From an uncultured Paracoccaceae bacterium (lineage in GTDB: Bacteria > Pseudomonadota > Alphaproteobacteria > Rhodobacterales > Rhodobacteraceae), in the NCBI GenBank assembly GCA_947503765.1, contig CANNFA010000001.1:1-64000 (forward strand): 64,000 nucleotides of DNA, written 5' to 3'. This document shows positions 52,389 through 60,862 of this stretch, piece by piece; positions within the stretch are counted from its first letter, which is position 1, and each line of letters starts with the position of its first letter. Both the position numbers and the translations under genes were made by a program. The notes under the pieces were generated by a model, which worked only from the letters and a program-made list of their open reading frames with translations, was not told where the DNA came from and did not search any database.

Positions 52389-53009
52389 TCAGAACCGGTA
52401 GAGCACCCGCGCCTGCAGGGTGGTCGTGTCGAGATCGACGCCGGTGCTGTCGAAATCGTCGAAGCGGTGGTACAGCGCCTCGCCCGCGACCGACAGGTTC
52501 TGGTTGACGCGGTATTCCGCGCCGGCGCCGGCGAACCAGCCCCAATCGCTTTCGGCGCCGGTGCCGACGATCGACGCATCGGCATAGGCCGCGCCGCCGG
52601 TGCCGTAGATCAGCCAGTTGCCGGTGTCGAAACCGGCCCGGACACGGGCACGGCCCAGTGCGTCGAGCGTTGCGTTGCCGGGATCGGTCTCGATATTCGC
52701 GGCGTTGTAGTCGAGGCCGACGCCGACCACGTAATTGCCGAGATCCCAGTCATAGCCGGCGGTGATGCCGCCGATCACGCCGTCGCCGTCCTCGTCAAGG
52801 CCGCCGCCATCGGCGTTCAGCATGCCCCAGCCAAGCTGCACACCGCCATAGGCGCCGGTCCAGTCATAGCTGACGGGCGCGGCCGGTGCCGGGGCCGGCG
52901 CGGCGATCACCGGGTCGGGCGCCGGGGGCGTGATGTTGCCCGCGAGGGCCGGTGCGGCGGCGAGCGCCGCGATGGACGTTGCTGCGGTGGCGATCATCAG
53001 ACGTTTCAT
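52389..53009 (-). CDS. outer-membrane beta-barrel protein (opacity-like)
   Basis: The 206-residue protein has a cleavable signal peptide (LAAAPALAG), a Pro/Ala linker and an eight-stranded barrel pattern (WTGAYGGVQLGWGM, ITAGYDWDLGNYVVGVGLDY, ARVRAGFDTGNWLIYGTGGAAYAD, WGWFAGAGAEYRVNQNLSVAGEALYHRF). The last residue is Phe (VLYRF), as expected for BAM-assembled barrels. It has its own ribosome-binding site (GGAG). Confidence 0.9.
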   Translation of the reverse strand: MKRLMIATAATSIAALAAAPALAGNITPPAPDPVIAAPAPAPAAPVSYDWTGAYGGVQLGWGMLNADGGGLDEDGDGVIGGITAGYDWDLGNYVVGVGLDYNAANIETDPGNATLDALGRARVRAGFDTGNWLIYGTGGAAYADASIVGTGAESDWGWFAGAGAEYRVNQNLSVAGEALYHRFDDFDSTGVDLDTTTLQARVLYRF

Positions 53010-53426
53010 CTGTCTCTCCTACGTTCCGTTCCCGCCGCACGGTTTCATTTCGGGTGCGGCGCTGCTCGTGGGCCATATGTGGCATCTGCTCGGCGATGTT
53101 CCAGAGGCCCCTCGCCCCGGCGGCCTTTCCTTGCCGACCGGACGTAGGGTGAACCGGCGGAAATCGGCAAGGTTCCATGGAAAACAGGGCGCTGGCGGCA
53201 AGATGCCGACACGTTCGCGTGAGGCGCCGGGCCAGCCGAGGCCAGCCCGCGTCGTGCCCGCCCCTGGGCGGGCGCCGGAGGGCCGGGCGGGCGGGGCGCT
53301 TTATCGGTGTCTCCCGCAAATCGCCGGTTCGGCGCGGGGCGGAGGCCATGCGCCCGCCCACCGGGAGGGGCGGGCGCGGCGCGGGCTGGTCGCCCGCACC
53401 ACACCCGATTTTCCCGCCCCCCCGGC
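53010..53426. other. gene-less gap with GC hairpins downstream of the TRAP operon
   Basis: Two hairpins are readable on the minus strand past the TRAP permease stop: GCGGGC-GACCA-GCCCGC (53381-53397) and GCGCCCGCCC-8-GGGCGGGCGC (53350-53377). They could end the operon transcript. The second half carries the promoter region and leader of the outer-membrane protein gene. No gene is seen. Confidence 0.45.
53377..53395 (+). repeat. 19-bp inverted repeat, left copy
   Basis: CGGCGCGGGCTGGTCGCCC recurs as an exact reverse complement at 58135-58153, upstream of the TRAP binding-protein gene, so the copies flank the whole TRAP operon. Confidence 0.7.
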
Positions 53427-55787
53427 TCAGTTCGGGATCAGGTCGGGGATGATCGTCACCACGCCGGGGAACAGCCAGAGCAGCGCCAGCCCCGCCACCT
53501 GGATCAGCACGAAGGGCGCCACGCCCCGGTAGATATGCGCCGTCGTCACCGTGGGCGGCGCCACCCCGCGCAGGTAGAACAGCGCGAAGCCGAAGGGCGG
53601 CGTCAGGAACGAGGTCTGAAGGTTCACCGCGATCATGATCGTCACCCATTTCGGGTCCATCGTGCCGCCATAGATCACCGGCCCGACGATCGGGATCACG
53701 ATGTAGATGATTTCCAGGAAATCCAGAACGAAACCCAGCACGAACAGCACCAGCATCACGATCAGGAACACCTTCATCTCGTTGTCGTAGCTTTCCAGGA
53801 AGTCCTGGATGTAATGCTCGCCCCCGAAGGAGATCACCACGAGGTTCAGAAGCTGCGAGCCGATCAGGATGGTGAACACCATCGAGGTGACCTTGGCCGT
53901 CTCGCGCACCACCGGCCCCAGCACCGAGCGGCGCACCAGCACCCACAGCGCATAGAACAGCCCGAACACCGCCACCATGTAGGCGGCGAAGGCGACGGCG
54001 TAGGCGATATAATCCTCGACCGCGTCCGCCTGGCCGATGCGCAGGTCGAAATTCACCCCGGCAAGGATCATCACCACCACCGCGAAGGTCGCCCACAGGA
54101 TCACGCGGCCCGACCCGCCTTCTTCGCGCAGCTTGCGGTAGGCGGCCAGCATGATCGCGCCCGCGGCGCCCAGCGCGGCGGCCGGGGTCGGGTTGGTGAT
54201 CCCGCCAAGGATGGATCCCAGCACCGCCACGATCAGCACCAGCGGCGGGAACACCACGCGCAGCAGCTCGTTCTTCGCCAGCCGCGCCGCCGCCGCGCGG
54301 CAGCCATACAGCGCCAACGCGAAGGGCAGTGCCAGGATCAGAACCGTGGCCCCCGCCGAGGTGGCCGGCGTGATCAGCAGGATGTCGGCCGCCAGTCCCA
54401 GCGCCAGCCCGCCCGCGCCGATCAGCAGCGGGCCCGGCGCGCCCATCGGTGCCACGCCGCGCGCCACCGCCAGCACGAGGCCCAGCAGCACCAGCAGCAA
54501 GGCGACACCGCTGCCCACGGGCGGCGCGGCGGCGATGCGGGCGGCGCGCGCCTCGGACAGTTGTTCCTCGGTCAGCGGCTCGGGGGCGACGTCGGTCTGC
54601 GCGGCGGCGGCCTCGGCCATGGCGGCGCGGGTGGCGACGGCCTCGTCCCAGGCGGTCTGGCCGTGCAGGTCGATCATCGCCTGCTGGCAGGCCGGGGCGA
54701 CATTGGTGCGCAGCACGCTTTCGCGCATGCCGGCGCCGGTATCGTCGTTCAGCACGTCCTGGCTGCCGACAAGGCCCATCTGCGCGGCCAGGATCGCGCC
54801 GCCGATCAGCAGCACGGGCGCACCGACGAACCAGCCCAGCGCGTCGCTGCGGGTGATCGGCTCGGCATTGGCGGCGCCCAGTTCCACGGGCGGCGCCTTG
54901 GACGGGTTCAGGATCGCGTAGCCCAGCGCATAGGCGGCATAGAGCATCGCAAGCAGGATCCCCGGCAGCAGCGCCGCCTGGAACAGCGTGCCGACCGACA
55001 CCACCGCCGGCTCGCCCAGATAGGTCAGCGCATCGGTGCAGCCGGCGGCCTGCGCCCGCGCCTCCTGCGCGGTGGCGTAAAGATCGCCGGCCAGCGTGCC
55101 CAGCAGGATGATCACGATCGAGGGCGGGATGATCTGGCCCAGCGTGCCCGAGGCCGCGATCACGCCCGTCGCCAGCTCCGGCGCGTAATTGTGGCGCAGC
55201 ATCGTGGGCAGCGACAGCAGACCCATCGTCACCACCGTCGCGCCGACGATCCCGGTCGAGGCGGCCAGGAACGCGCCCACCACCACCACCGACACCGCCA
55301 GCCCGCCCGGCAGCGGGCCGAACACCCGCGCCATGGTGGTCAGCAGATCCTCGGCGATGCGCGAGCGTTCCAGCGTGATGCCCATCATCACGAACATCAG
55401 CACCGCCAGCAGCGTCTCGATCGACTGGCCGGCGAAGACGCGCTCGTTCATGCGGTTGACGATGAACGACACGTTGCGGTCCAGCGCCACCTCCCAGCCC
55501 TGCGGGAAGACCGGAATGCCCACGCGCGGCAGGTCGGGGTATCGGAACACCGATATGCTGCCGGGCGGCGCGCCCGAGGCCACGAGGTCGCGGTAGGCCT
55601 GGCTGCCCGTGTCGATGGCCTGGTGGACCAGCAGCCCCGCCCCGTCCAGCGCCGCGATGATGCCGAAGGCGATCACCCCCGCCCCGCCGATGGCGAAGGC
55701 GACCGGAAACCCCGACAGGATCGCGCCGAACAGGCACAGGGCCACGACGATCAGCCCGATCTCGATCCCGTCCAGTCCAAATGGCAT
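53427..55787 (-). CDS. TRAP transporter large permease subunit (DctM/TakM-like), enlarged
   Basis: The permease uses a sodium or proton gradient to import the acid delivered by the binding protein. The 786-residue product is almost twice the usual 430. The core has MMGITLERSRIAEDLLTTM and GQIIPPSIVIILLGTLAGDLYATAQEA. Extra segments occur near residues 320-470 (a soluble Ala-rich stretch plus about three helices) and 540-620 (two further helices). The C-terminal half includes FLTPPFGFALFYLRGVAP. Start ATG 55787. Confidence 0.92.
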   Translation of the reverse strand: MPFGLDGIEIGLIVVALCLFGAILSGFPVAFAIGGAGVIAFGIIAALDGAGLLVHQAIDTGSQAYRDLVASGAPPGSISVFRYPDLPRVGIPVFPQGWEVALDRNVSFIVNRMNERVFAGQSIETLLAVLMFVMMGITLERSRIAEDLLTTMARVFGPLPGGLAVSVVVVGAFLAASTGIVGATVVTMGLLSLPTMLRHNYAPELATGVIAASGTLGQIIPPSIVIILLGTLAGDLYATAQEARAQAAGCTDALTYLGEPAVVSVGTLFQAALLPGILLAMLYAAYALGYAILNPSKAPPVELGAANAEPITRSDALGWFVGAPVLLIGGAILAAQMGLVGSQDVLNDDTGAGMRESVLRTNVAPACQQAMIDLHGQTAWDEAVATRAAMAEAAAAQTDVAPEPLTEEQLSEARAARIAAAPPVGSGVALLLVLLGLVLAVARGVAPMGAPGPLLIGAGGLALGLAADILLITPATSAGATVLILALPFALALYGCRAAAARLAKNELLRVVFPPLVLIVAVLGSILGGITNPTPAAALGAAGAIMLAAYRKLREEGGSGRVILWATFAVVVMILAGVNFDLRIGQADAVEDYIAYAVAFAAYMVAVFGLFYALWVLVRRSVLGPVVRETAKVTSMVFTILIGSQLLNLVVISFGGEHYIQDFLESYDNEMKVFLIVMLVLFVLGFVLDFLEIIYIVIPIVGPVIYGGTMDPKWVTIMIAVNLQTSFLTPPFGFALFYLRGVAPPTVTTAHIYRGVAPFVLIQVAGLALLWLFPGVVTIIPDLIPN

Positions 55788-55803
55788 TCTGCTGTCCCAC
55801 CCC

Positions 55804-56700
55804 TCAGAATTCGGCGTGATCGTAGGCTTCCTTGCCCGGCTCGATCACGTCCTTGTCGTGGTATCTGCCCTCGCTTTGCGGGCCCTCGCGCAGTTCCAGA
55901 AGCGCGCGGTAGAACACCGCGATCGCCTGCAGGAACACCATGCCGGCAAAGGCCAGAAGCAGCACCTTGAACAGGAAATACCCGTTGAACCCGTTCGGCG
56001 AGAAGCCGATGGTCTCGACGTTCCAGCGCAGCGCGCGCGATTTCATCAGCAGCCGCTCCAGCGTGTCCGAGGCCGACGGCTTGGGCACCACCAGATGGCG
56101 CCACAGGAAATACCAGCCATACATCCACACGATCACCGCGACCGGCATCATGAAGATCAGCGCGCCGACCAGATCGACGATCTTCTTCGTGCGGTAGCGG
56201 GCGCCGGCATAGAACAGGTCGACCCGCACATGCCCGCCCTGCACGAAGGTGTAGGCACAGCACAGCGCGACCACCATCGCGTTGTAAAGCTTGAGTTCTT
56301 CGGAAAACCAGCTGATCGACTGGGTAAAGCCCAGCCCGAACGGCGCGATCGTCATGTTGCCGACCCGGAAGGTGGATTGCAGGAACACGATCAGCACCTG
56401 CTGCACCACCATCAGCAGCCCCGCCCAGGCAAAGAACCGCCCGACAGTGTTGGCAAAGCCTTCCAGCACCCGCACCGCGCCCCACATCACCGGCCGCAGC
56501 CACAGGCCCAGCGCGGTCAGGATCAGGAACAGCGTGAAGACGGCAAAGAACAGTTCCGCCGAGCCACCGTAATAGATCACCCGCATCACCGCCTGCGGGT
56601 CCGACCAGTCGAGCCACAAGGACGGATGCGCCAATGCGTAGCCGACATTGTAGAAGGCCATGGCGATATGGCCGAAGGTCCAGGCAAGGAAATCGGCCAT
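55804..56700 (-). CDS. TRAP transporter small permease subunit (DctQ/TakQ-like)
   Basis: The 298-residue membrane protein has about five hydrophobic helices with the DctQ-type CCAYTFVQGGHVRVDLFY. It is longer than usual, with an extra helical N-terminus. It lies between the binding protein and the large permease (16-base gap before the DctM start). ATG 56700 is favoured; upstream frames add residues without a ribosome-binding site. Confidence 0.88.
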   Translation of the reverse strand: MADFLAWTFGHIAMAFYNVGYALAHPSLWLDWSDPQAVMRVIYYGGSAELFFAVFTLFLILTALGLWLRPVMWGAVRVLEGFANTVGRFFAWAGLLMVVQQVLIVFLQSTFRVGNMTIAPFGLGFTQSISWFSEELKLYNAMVVALCCAYTFVQGGHVRVDLFYAGARYRTKKIVDLVGALIFMMPVAVIVWMYGWYFLWRHLVVPKPSASDTLERLLMKSRALRWNVETIGFSPNGFNGYFLFKVLLLAFAGMVFLQAIAVFYRALLELREGPQSEGRYHDKDVIEPGKEAYDHAEF

Positions 56701-56838
56701 CAGGCGGCGCGCTCCGGCGCAGGACCGGCGCGGGCCGGCAGGATGCCGGGCGCACCATGCCCCAGGGGCGCGCGAGGCCACCCGTATCGTGCAGCGTGAT
56801 CGGCCATGATCCCCGGATCCGATGGAATTGCAGGCAGA

Positions 56839-56863
56839 CGCCCCCGCCCCGAAGGCGGAGGCG
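56839..56863 (-). terminator. intercistronic hairpin after the TRAP binding-protein gene
   Basis: Minus strand CGCCTCCGCC-TTCGG-GGCGGGGGCG, a ten-pair stem with one G-T wobble, without a T-run. Hairpins here often protect the abundant binding-protein mRNA from decay and limit readthrough into the permease genes. Confidence 0.5.
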
Positions 56864-56874
56864 CAAGGTGGGTG

Positions 56875-57957
56875 CTAGCCCAGCACGCGGTCGCGCTGCG
56901 TCCGGTAATCGCCAAGCGCGAGGCCCAGCCAGCTGGTGTCGGACCTGAGCGAGGCAAGATAGCTGTCATGCACCCGCTTGTAGAGCTCGTCGTCCAGATT
57001 GGCCTCGCGCACCTCTTTCGAGGCGGCACCCAGCGCGTCCCAGACGCTTTCGGGGAAGGTTTCGAGCTGCACGCCCGCCGCCTCCAGCCGCTTCAGCGCC
57101 AGCGCATTGTTGTGCAGGAACTGCGCCAGGCTCCACTGATGCGATTCCAGCGCGGCGGTCTCGATGATCTTCTGGTGCGCGGGGTCCAGCTCCTCGAAGA
57201 CCTGGCGGTTGGTCGCCACCGACAGCGCCGCGCCAGGCTCCTGGAAACCGGCGGGGTAGTAGACGTTCACGACCTCCTGGAAGCCGGCCTTTTCATCGGC
57301 CCAGGGGCCAAGCCAGTCGGTGCCGTCCAGCGCGCCCGAGGACAGCGCCTGGAAGATCTCGCCGCCCGGCAGGGTCTGCACCGAGGCGCCCAGCATCGAC
57401 AGCACCTGCCCGCCCTGCCCCGGCATCCGGTAGCGCAGGCCCTGGAAATCCTCGGGCTTCATGATCGGCTTGGCGAACCAGCCGCCCGATTGCGGCCCGG
57501 TATTGCCCGCGAGGAACGATTTCAGCCCGAAGATCTGGCCCAGCTCGTCGTGGAACTCGATCCCGCCGCCGTGGTAATACCAGTTCAGCGTTTCCTGAGG
57601 GGTCATCCCGAACGGCACGGCGGTGAAGAACGCATAGGCCGGGTGCTGGCCGATATAGTAGTAGTCGGCCGAATGGTACATGTCGGCCTGCCCCGCGGTG
57701 ACGGCGTCGAACACCTCGAGCGCGCCGACCAGCTCGCCCGCCGACTTGATGTCGACGGTCAGGGCGCCGCCGCTCATCGTGTCGACCGACGCCTTGAAGC
57801 GTTCGGCGGCGTCGTGCACGCCCGCCATGCCGCGCGGCCAGCTTGTGACCATGGTCAGCGTGCGCCCGCCCTGGGCATAGGCCGGCGCGGCCAGCCCGGC
57901 CGCCGCTGCGGCCCCCCCGCCAAGCGCCGAGTTCTTCAGAAATGAGCGACGATCCAT
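56875..57957 (-). CDS. TRAP transporter substrate-binding protein (TakP-like)
   Basis: The 360-residue protein has a twin-arginine signal (MDRRSFLKNSALGG). The DctP-type fold shows DYYYIGQHPAYAFFTAVPFG, YHGGGIEFHDE, GNTGPQSGGWF and GGEIFQALSSGALDGTDWLGPWADEKAGF. These match alpha-keto acid/lactate-binding members such as TakP, and Arg residues near GLRYRM are placed to bind a carboxylate. The exact ligand is not known. GGGGAGGA precedes ATG 57957. Confidence 0.92.
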   Translation of the reverse strand: MDRRSFLKNSALGGGAAAAAGLAAPAYAQGGRTLTMVTSWPRGMAGVHDAAERFKASVDTMSGGALTVDIKSAGELVGALEVFDAVTAGQADMYHSADYYYIGQHPAYAFFTAVPFGMTPQETLNWYYHGGGIEFHDELGQIFGLKSFLAGNTGPQSGGWFAKPIMKPEDFQGLRYRMPGQGGQVLSMLGASVQTLPGGEIFQALSSGALDGTDWLGPWADEKAGFQEVVNVYYPAGFQEPGAALSVATNRQVFEELDPAHQKIIETAALESHQWSLAQFLHNNALALKRLEAAGVQLETFPESVWDALGAASKEVREANLDDELYKRVHDSYLASLRSDTSWLGLALGDYRTQRDRVLG

Positions 57958-58238
57958 GTGCCGTGTCCTCCCCTTTGTCGTTGGATGCCCGCGGCGCAGC
58001 CCGCACCCGGGTCGATGAAGTGGGCGCAGCCTAGCCAGTCGCGCCGCCCGGATAAAGAGCTACATTGACGCTTCTTGTGCGCATGATTTGGGCTTACGCC
58101 GGGGAACCGGGCAAGGGGCGAAAGATGGGGGCGGGGGCGACCAGCCCGCGCCGTATGTTGGGCCAATGCGCCGAACTACCCCCGATAAGATAATTTCGTT
58201 TCACGCCCCTCCTGCGACAGAAAATCCGCAAAACCGCG
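57958..58238. other. gene-less divergent gap between the TRAP operon and ilvIH
   Basis: The gap must hold the TRAP operon promoter, which I could not place with confidence. A 19-bp element (58135-58153) pairs with 53377-53395. The ilv promoter lies at its right end. Confidence 0.4.
58135..58153 (+). repeat. 19-bp inverted repeat, right copy
   Basis: GGGCGACCAGCCCGCGCCG, the exact reverse complement of 53377-53395; see the left copy. Confidence 0.7.
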
Positions 58239-58267
58239 TTGACGCTCCGCGGCAGGACGCCTAATGT
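58239..58267 (+). promoter_or_regulatory. ilvIH promoter
   Basis: TTGACG (58239-58244) and TAATGT (58262-58267) separated by 17 bases. A start of transcription near 58274 would leave a short leader before the leader-peptide ribosome-binding site AAGGAG. Confidence 0.65.
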
Positions 58268-58296
58268 TCCGCCACGATTTGAAGGAGCCGAGGATC

Positions 58297-58344
58297 ATGA
58301 CCCTCATTCTCGTAATCGCAGGAGAAAGGCGCATGGGCCGGTAG
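58297..58344 (+). CDS. ilv leader peptide
   Basis: ATG 58297 to TAG 58344 encodes MTLILVIAGERRMGR. The second to seventh codons contain Leu, Ile, Leu, Val and Ile, the amino acids made by the downstream pathway. AAGGAG lies about 11 bases upstream. Its job is to sense charged branched-chain tRNAs through ribosome stalling. Confidence 0.8.
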   Translation: MTLILVIAGERRMGR

Positions 58345-58400
58345 CACCGGACACCCTGACAGGAAACCATGCGCCTCCGACAAACCCTCGGGGGCTTTTT
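58328..58400 (+). promoter_or_regulatory. ilvIH transcription attenuator
   Basis: Antiterminator: GGCGCATGG (58328-58336) can pair over nine bases with CCATGCGCC (58367-58375). Terminator: GCCTCCGA (58373-58380) pairs with TCGGGGGC (58388-58395), followed by TTTTT (58396-58400). They share 58373-58375 and so exclude one another. A ribosome reaching the leader stop covers 58328-58336 and allows termination. A ribosome stalled at the Leu/Ile/Val codons leaves that arm open for the antiterminator. Confidence 0.78.
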
Positions 58401-58449
58401 CTTGCCCGCCAACCCACGAAAAGACGACGTCCAGCCAAGGAACGATACG

Positions 58450-60210
58450 ATGACACGTCAGATGACCGGAGCGAAAATGGTGGTTCAGGCCCTGAAGGAT
58501 CAGGGTGTGGACACGGTATTCGGCTATCCCGGCGGCGCCGTGCTTCCGATCTATGACGAGATCTTCCTGCAGAACGACATCCGCCACTATCTGGTGCGCC
58601 ACGAACAGGGCGCGGTCCATGCCGCCGAGGGCTATGCGCGCTCGACCGGCAAGCCGGGCGTGGTGCTGGTGACATCCGGCCCCGGCGCGACCAACGCGGT
58701 CACCGGGATGACCGACGCGCTGATGGATTCGATCCCGCTGGTCGTGCTGACCGGCCAGGTGCCGACCTTCCTGATCGGCACCGACGGCTTTCAGGAGGCC
58801 GATACCGTCGGCATCACCCGCCCCTGCACCAAGCATAACTGGCTGGTCAAGGATCCGGGGCGGCTGTCGGACACGATCCACCAGGCGTTCCAGGTCGCCA
58901 CCACCGGCCGCCCCGGCCCGGTGCTGATCGACATTCCCAAGGACGTGCAGTTCGCCACCGGCGACTACACCGCGCCCGAAGAGGCCCGCGTGCACCATTA
59001 CCAGCCGCGCATGGACGGCGACGAAGCCGCGATCGAGGCGCTGGTCTCGCTGATCGAGACGGCCGAACGCCCGGTCTTCTACACCGGCGGCGGCGTCATC
59101 AATTCCGGCCCCGAGGCATCGCGCCTGCTGCGCGAGCTGGTCGACACGACCGGCTTTCCGATCACCTCGACGCTGATGGGGCTGGGCGCCTACCCGGCCT
59201 CGGGCAAGAACTGGCTGGGAATGCTGGGGATGCACGGCCTCTACGAGGCGAACCTGGCGATGCACGATTGCGACCTGATGATCAACGTGGGCGCGCGGTT
59301 CGACGACCGGATCACCGGGCGGGTGCAGGATTTCTCGCCGGGCTCGCGCAAGGTGCATATCGACATCGACCCGTCCTCGATCAACAAGGTGATCCGTGTC
59401 GACGTGCCGATCATCGGCGATGTCGGCCGGGTGCTGAAACGCGCGCTGGAGGTCTGGAAGGCGCGCGGCGGCAGGACCGAGGCCGAGGCGGTGCGCCAGT
59501 GGTGGTACCGGATCAACGACTGGCGCAAGGTCGATTGCCTGGCCTTCACCGAGTCGAAAAAGACGATCCGCCCGCAGCACGCACTGTCCCGGCTGGAGGC
59601 GCTGACCCGCGACCACCCGCAACGCTATATCAGCACCGAGGTCGGCCAGCACCAGATGTGGGCCGCGCAATACCTGCGCTTCGACGAGCCCAACCGCTGG
59701 ATGACGAGCGGCGGGCTGGGCACGATGGGCTACGGCTTTCCGGCCTCGATCGGGGTGCAGGTGGCGCATCCGGACGCGCTGGTGATCAACGTCGCGGGCG
59801 AGGCGTCGTGGCTGATGAACATGCAGGAAATGGGCACCGCGGTGCAGTACCGCCTGCCGGTCAAGCAGTTCATCCTGAACAACGAGCGGCTGGGCATGGT
59901 GCGCCAGTGGCAGGAATTGCTGCATGGCGAGCGCTATTCCCATTCCTGGAGCGAATCGCTGCCCGATTTCGTCAAGCTGGCCGAGGCGTTCGGGGCGAAG
60001 GGGATCATGGTGTCCGATCCGGCCGACCTGGACGACGCGATCCGCGAGATGCTGGCCCATGACGGGCCGGTGATCTTCGACTGCCTGGTGGAAAAGCACG
60101 AGAATTGTTTCCCGATGATACCCTCGGGCAAGCCGCATAACGAGATGCTGCTGGGCGAGAATGCCTCGACCGAGGGGGCGATCGGAACATCGGGCGGCAT
60201 GCTGGTGTGA
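58450..60210 (+). CDS. ilvI: acetolactate synthase large subunit
   Basis: IlvI makes acetolactate or acetohydroxybutyrate, the first common step of valine, leucine and isoleucine synthesis. The 586-residue ThDP enzyme has the cofactor glutamate in LVRHEQGAVHAAEGYAR (Glu52), the family FGYPGGAVLPIYD and the ThDP-binding GEASWLMNMQE. ATG 58450 follows AAGGAAC; a longer frame from 58369 includes the attenuator and is not the start. The gene is followed by ilvH after 80 bases. Confidence 0.97.
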   Translation: MTRQMTGAKMVVQALKDQGVDTVFGYPGGAVLPIYDEIFLQNDIRHYLVRHEQGAVHAAEGYARSTGKPGVVLVTSGPGATNAVTGMTDALMDSIPLVVLTGQVPTFLIGTDGFQEADTVGITRPCTKHNWLVKDPGRLSDTIHQAFQVATTGRPGPVLIDIPKDVQFATGDYTAPEEARVHHYQPRMDGDEAAIEALVSLIETAERPVFYTGGGVINSGPEASRLLRELVDTTGFPITSTLMGLGAYPASGKNWLGMLGMHGLYEANLAMHDCDLMINVGARFDDRITGRVQDFSPGSRKVHIDIDPSSINKVIRVDVPIIGDVGRVLKRALEVWKARGGRTEAEAVRQWWYRINDWRKVDCLAFTESKKTIRPQHALSRLEALTRDHPQRYISTEVGQHQMWAAQYLRFDEPNRWMTSGGLGTMGYGFPASIGVQVAHPDALVINVAGEASWLMNMQEMGTAVQYRLPVKQFILNNERLGMVRQWQELLHGERYSHSWSESLPDFVKLAEAFGAKGIMVSDPADLDDAIREMLAHDGPVIFDCLVEKHENCFPMIPSGKPHNEMLLGENASTEGAIGTSGGMLV

Positions 60211-60218
60211 TATGGCCG

Positions 60219-60273
60219 GAGCGAGGGGCCAGCCCCTCGCGCTCCCCGGGATATTTCGAAACCGAAGAAGAAC
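60219..60273 (+). repeat. hairpin-bearing intergenic element, copy G
   Basis: GCGAGGGGC-CA-GCCCCTCGC hairpin, then GCTCCCCGGGATATTTCG and AAACCGAAGAAGAAC. It lies between ilvI and ilvH and reads with them. It matches the order of the element at 21305-21358. Confidence 0.55.
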
Positions 60274-60290
60274 GGACTGGACAGGATCAG

Positions 60291-60854
60291 ATGGCGGCAC
60301 TGAACATCGAGAAGGGCACGTCGAAACATTCGGCCTACGATCTGCGCGATCCGCATGTCGAGGCGCAGGAGACCCATACGCTGGCGGTGGTGGTCGATAA
60401 CGAGGCCGGGGTTCTGGCGCGGGTGATCGGGCTGTTTTCCGGGCGCGGCTACAACATCGAGAGCCTGACCGTGGCCGAGACCGACCATACCGGCCATGTC
60501 AGCCGGATCACCGTGGTCACCACCGGCACGCCCAGCGTGATCGAGCAGATCAAGGCACAGCTTGGCCGGATCGTGCCGGTCCACGAGGTGCACGACCTGA
60601 CCGCCGACGGCGCCGCCGTGGAGCGCGAGCTGGCGCTGTTCAAGGTGTCCGGCACCGGGAACGAGCGGATCGAGGCGCTGCGGCTGGCCGAGATATTCCG
60701 CGCCAACGTGGTAGATTCGACGCTGGAAAGCTTCGTGTTCGAGATCACCGGCACCCCGCAGAAGGTCGATGCCTTTGCCGACCTGATGCGCCCCCTGGGT
60801 CTGGTCGAGATCGCCCGCACCGGCGTGGCGGCCTTGTCGCGCGGGGCGGCCTAG
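60291..60854 (+). CDS. ilvH: acetolactate synthase small (regulatory) subunit
   Basis: IlvH is the ACT-domain regulatory subunit that confers valine feedback on IlvI. The 187-residue product has the ACT pattern THTLAVVVDNEAGVLARVIGLFSGRGYNIESLTVA with HVSRITVVT. The C-terminal domain follows (ELALFKV, AEIFRANVVDST, FEITG). ATG 60291. It is cotranscribed with ilvI across a 80-base gap that holds a repeat element. Confidence 0.97.
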   Translation: MAALNIEKGTSKHSAYDLRDPHVEAQETHTLAVVVDNEAGVLARVIGLFSGRGYNIESLTVAETDHTGHVSRITVVTTGTPSVIEQIKAQLGRIVPVHEVHDLTADGAAVERELALFKVSGTGNERIEALRLAEIFRANVVDSTLESFVFEITGTPQKVDAFADLMRPLGLVEIARTGVAALSRGAA

Positions 60855-60862
60855 GCGCGTCC

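Noticed and set aside
58369-58449. N-terminal extension of IlvI from ATG 58369
   Set aside because: This stretch is the attenuator terminator and lacks a ribosome-binding site; ATG 58450 has AAGGAAC and the conserved start.
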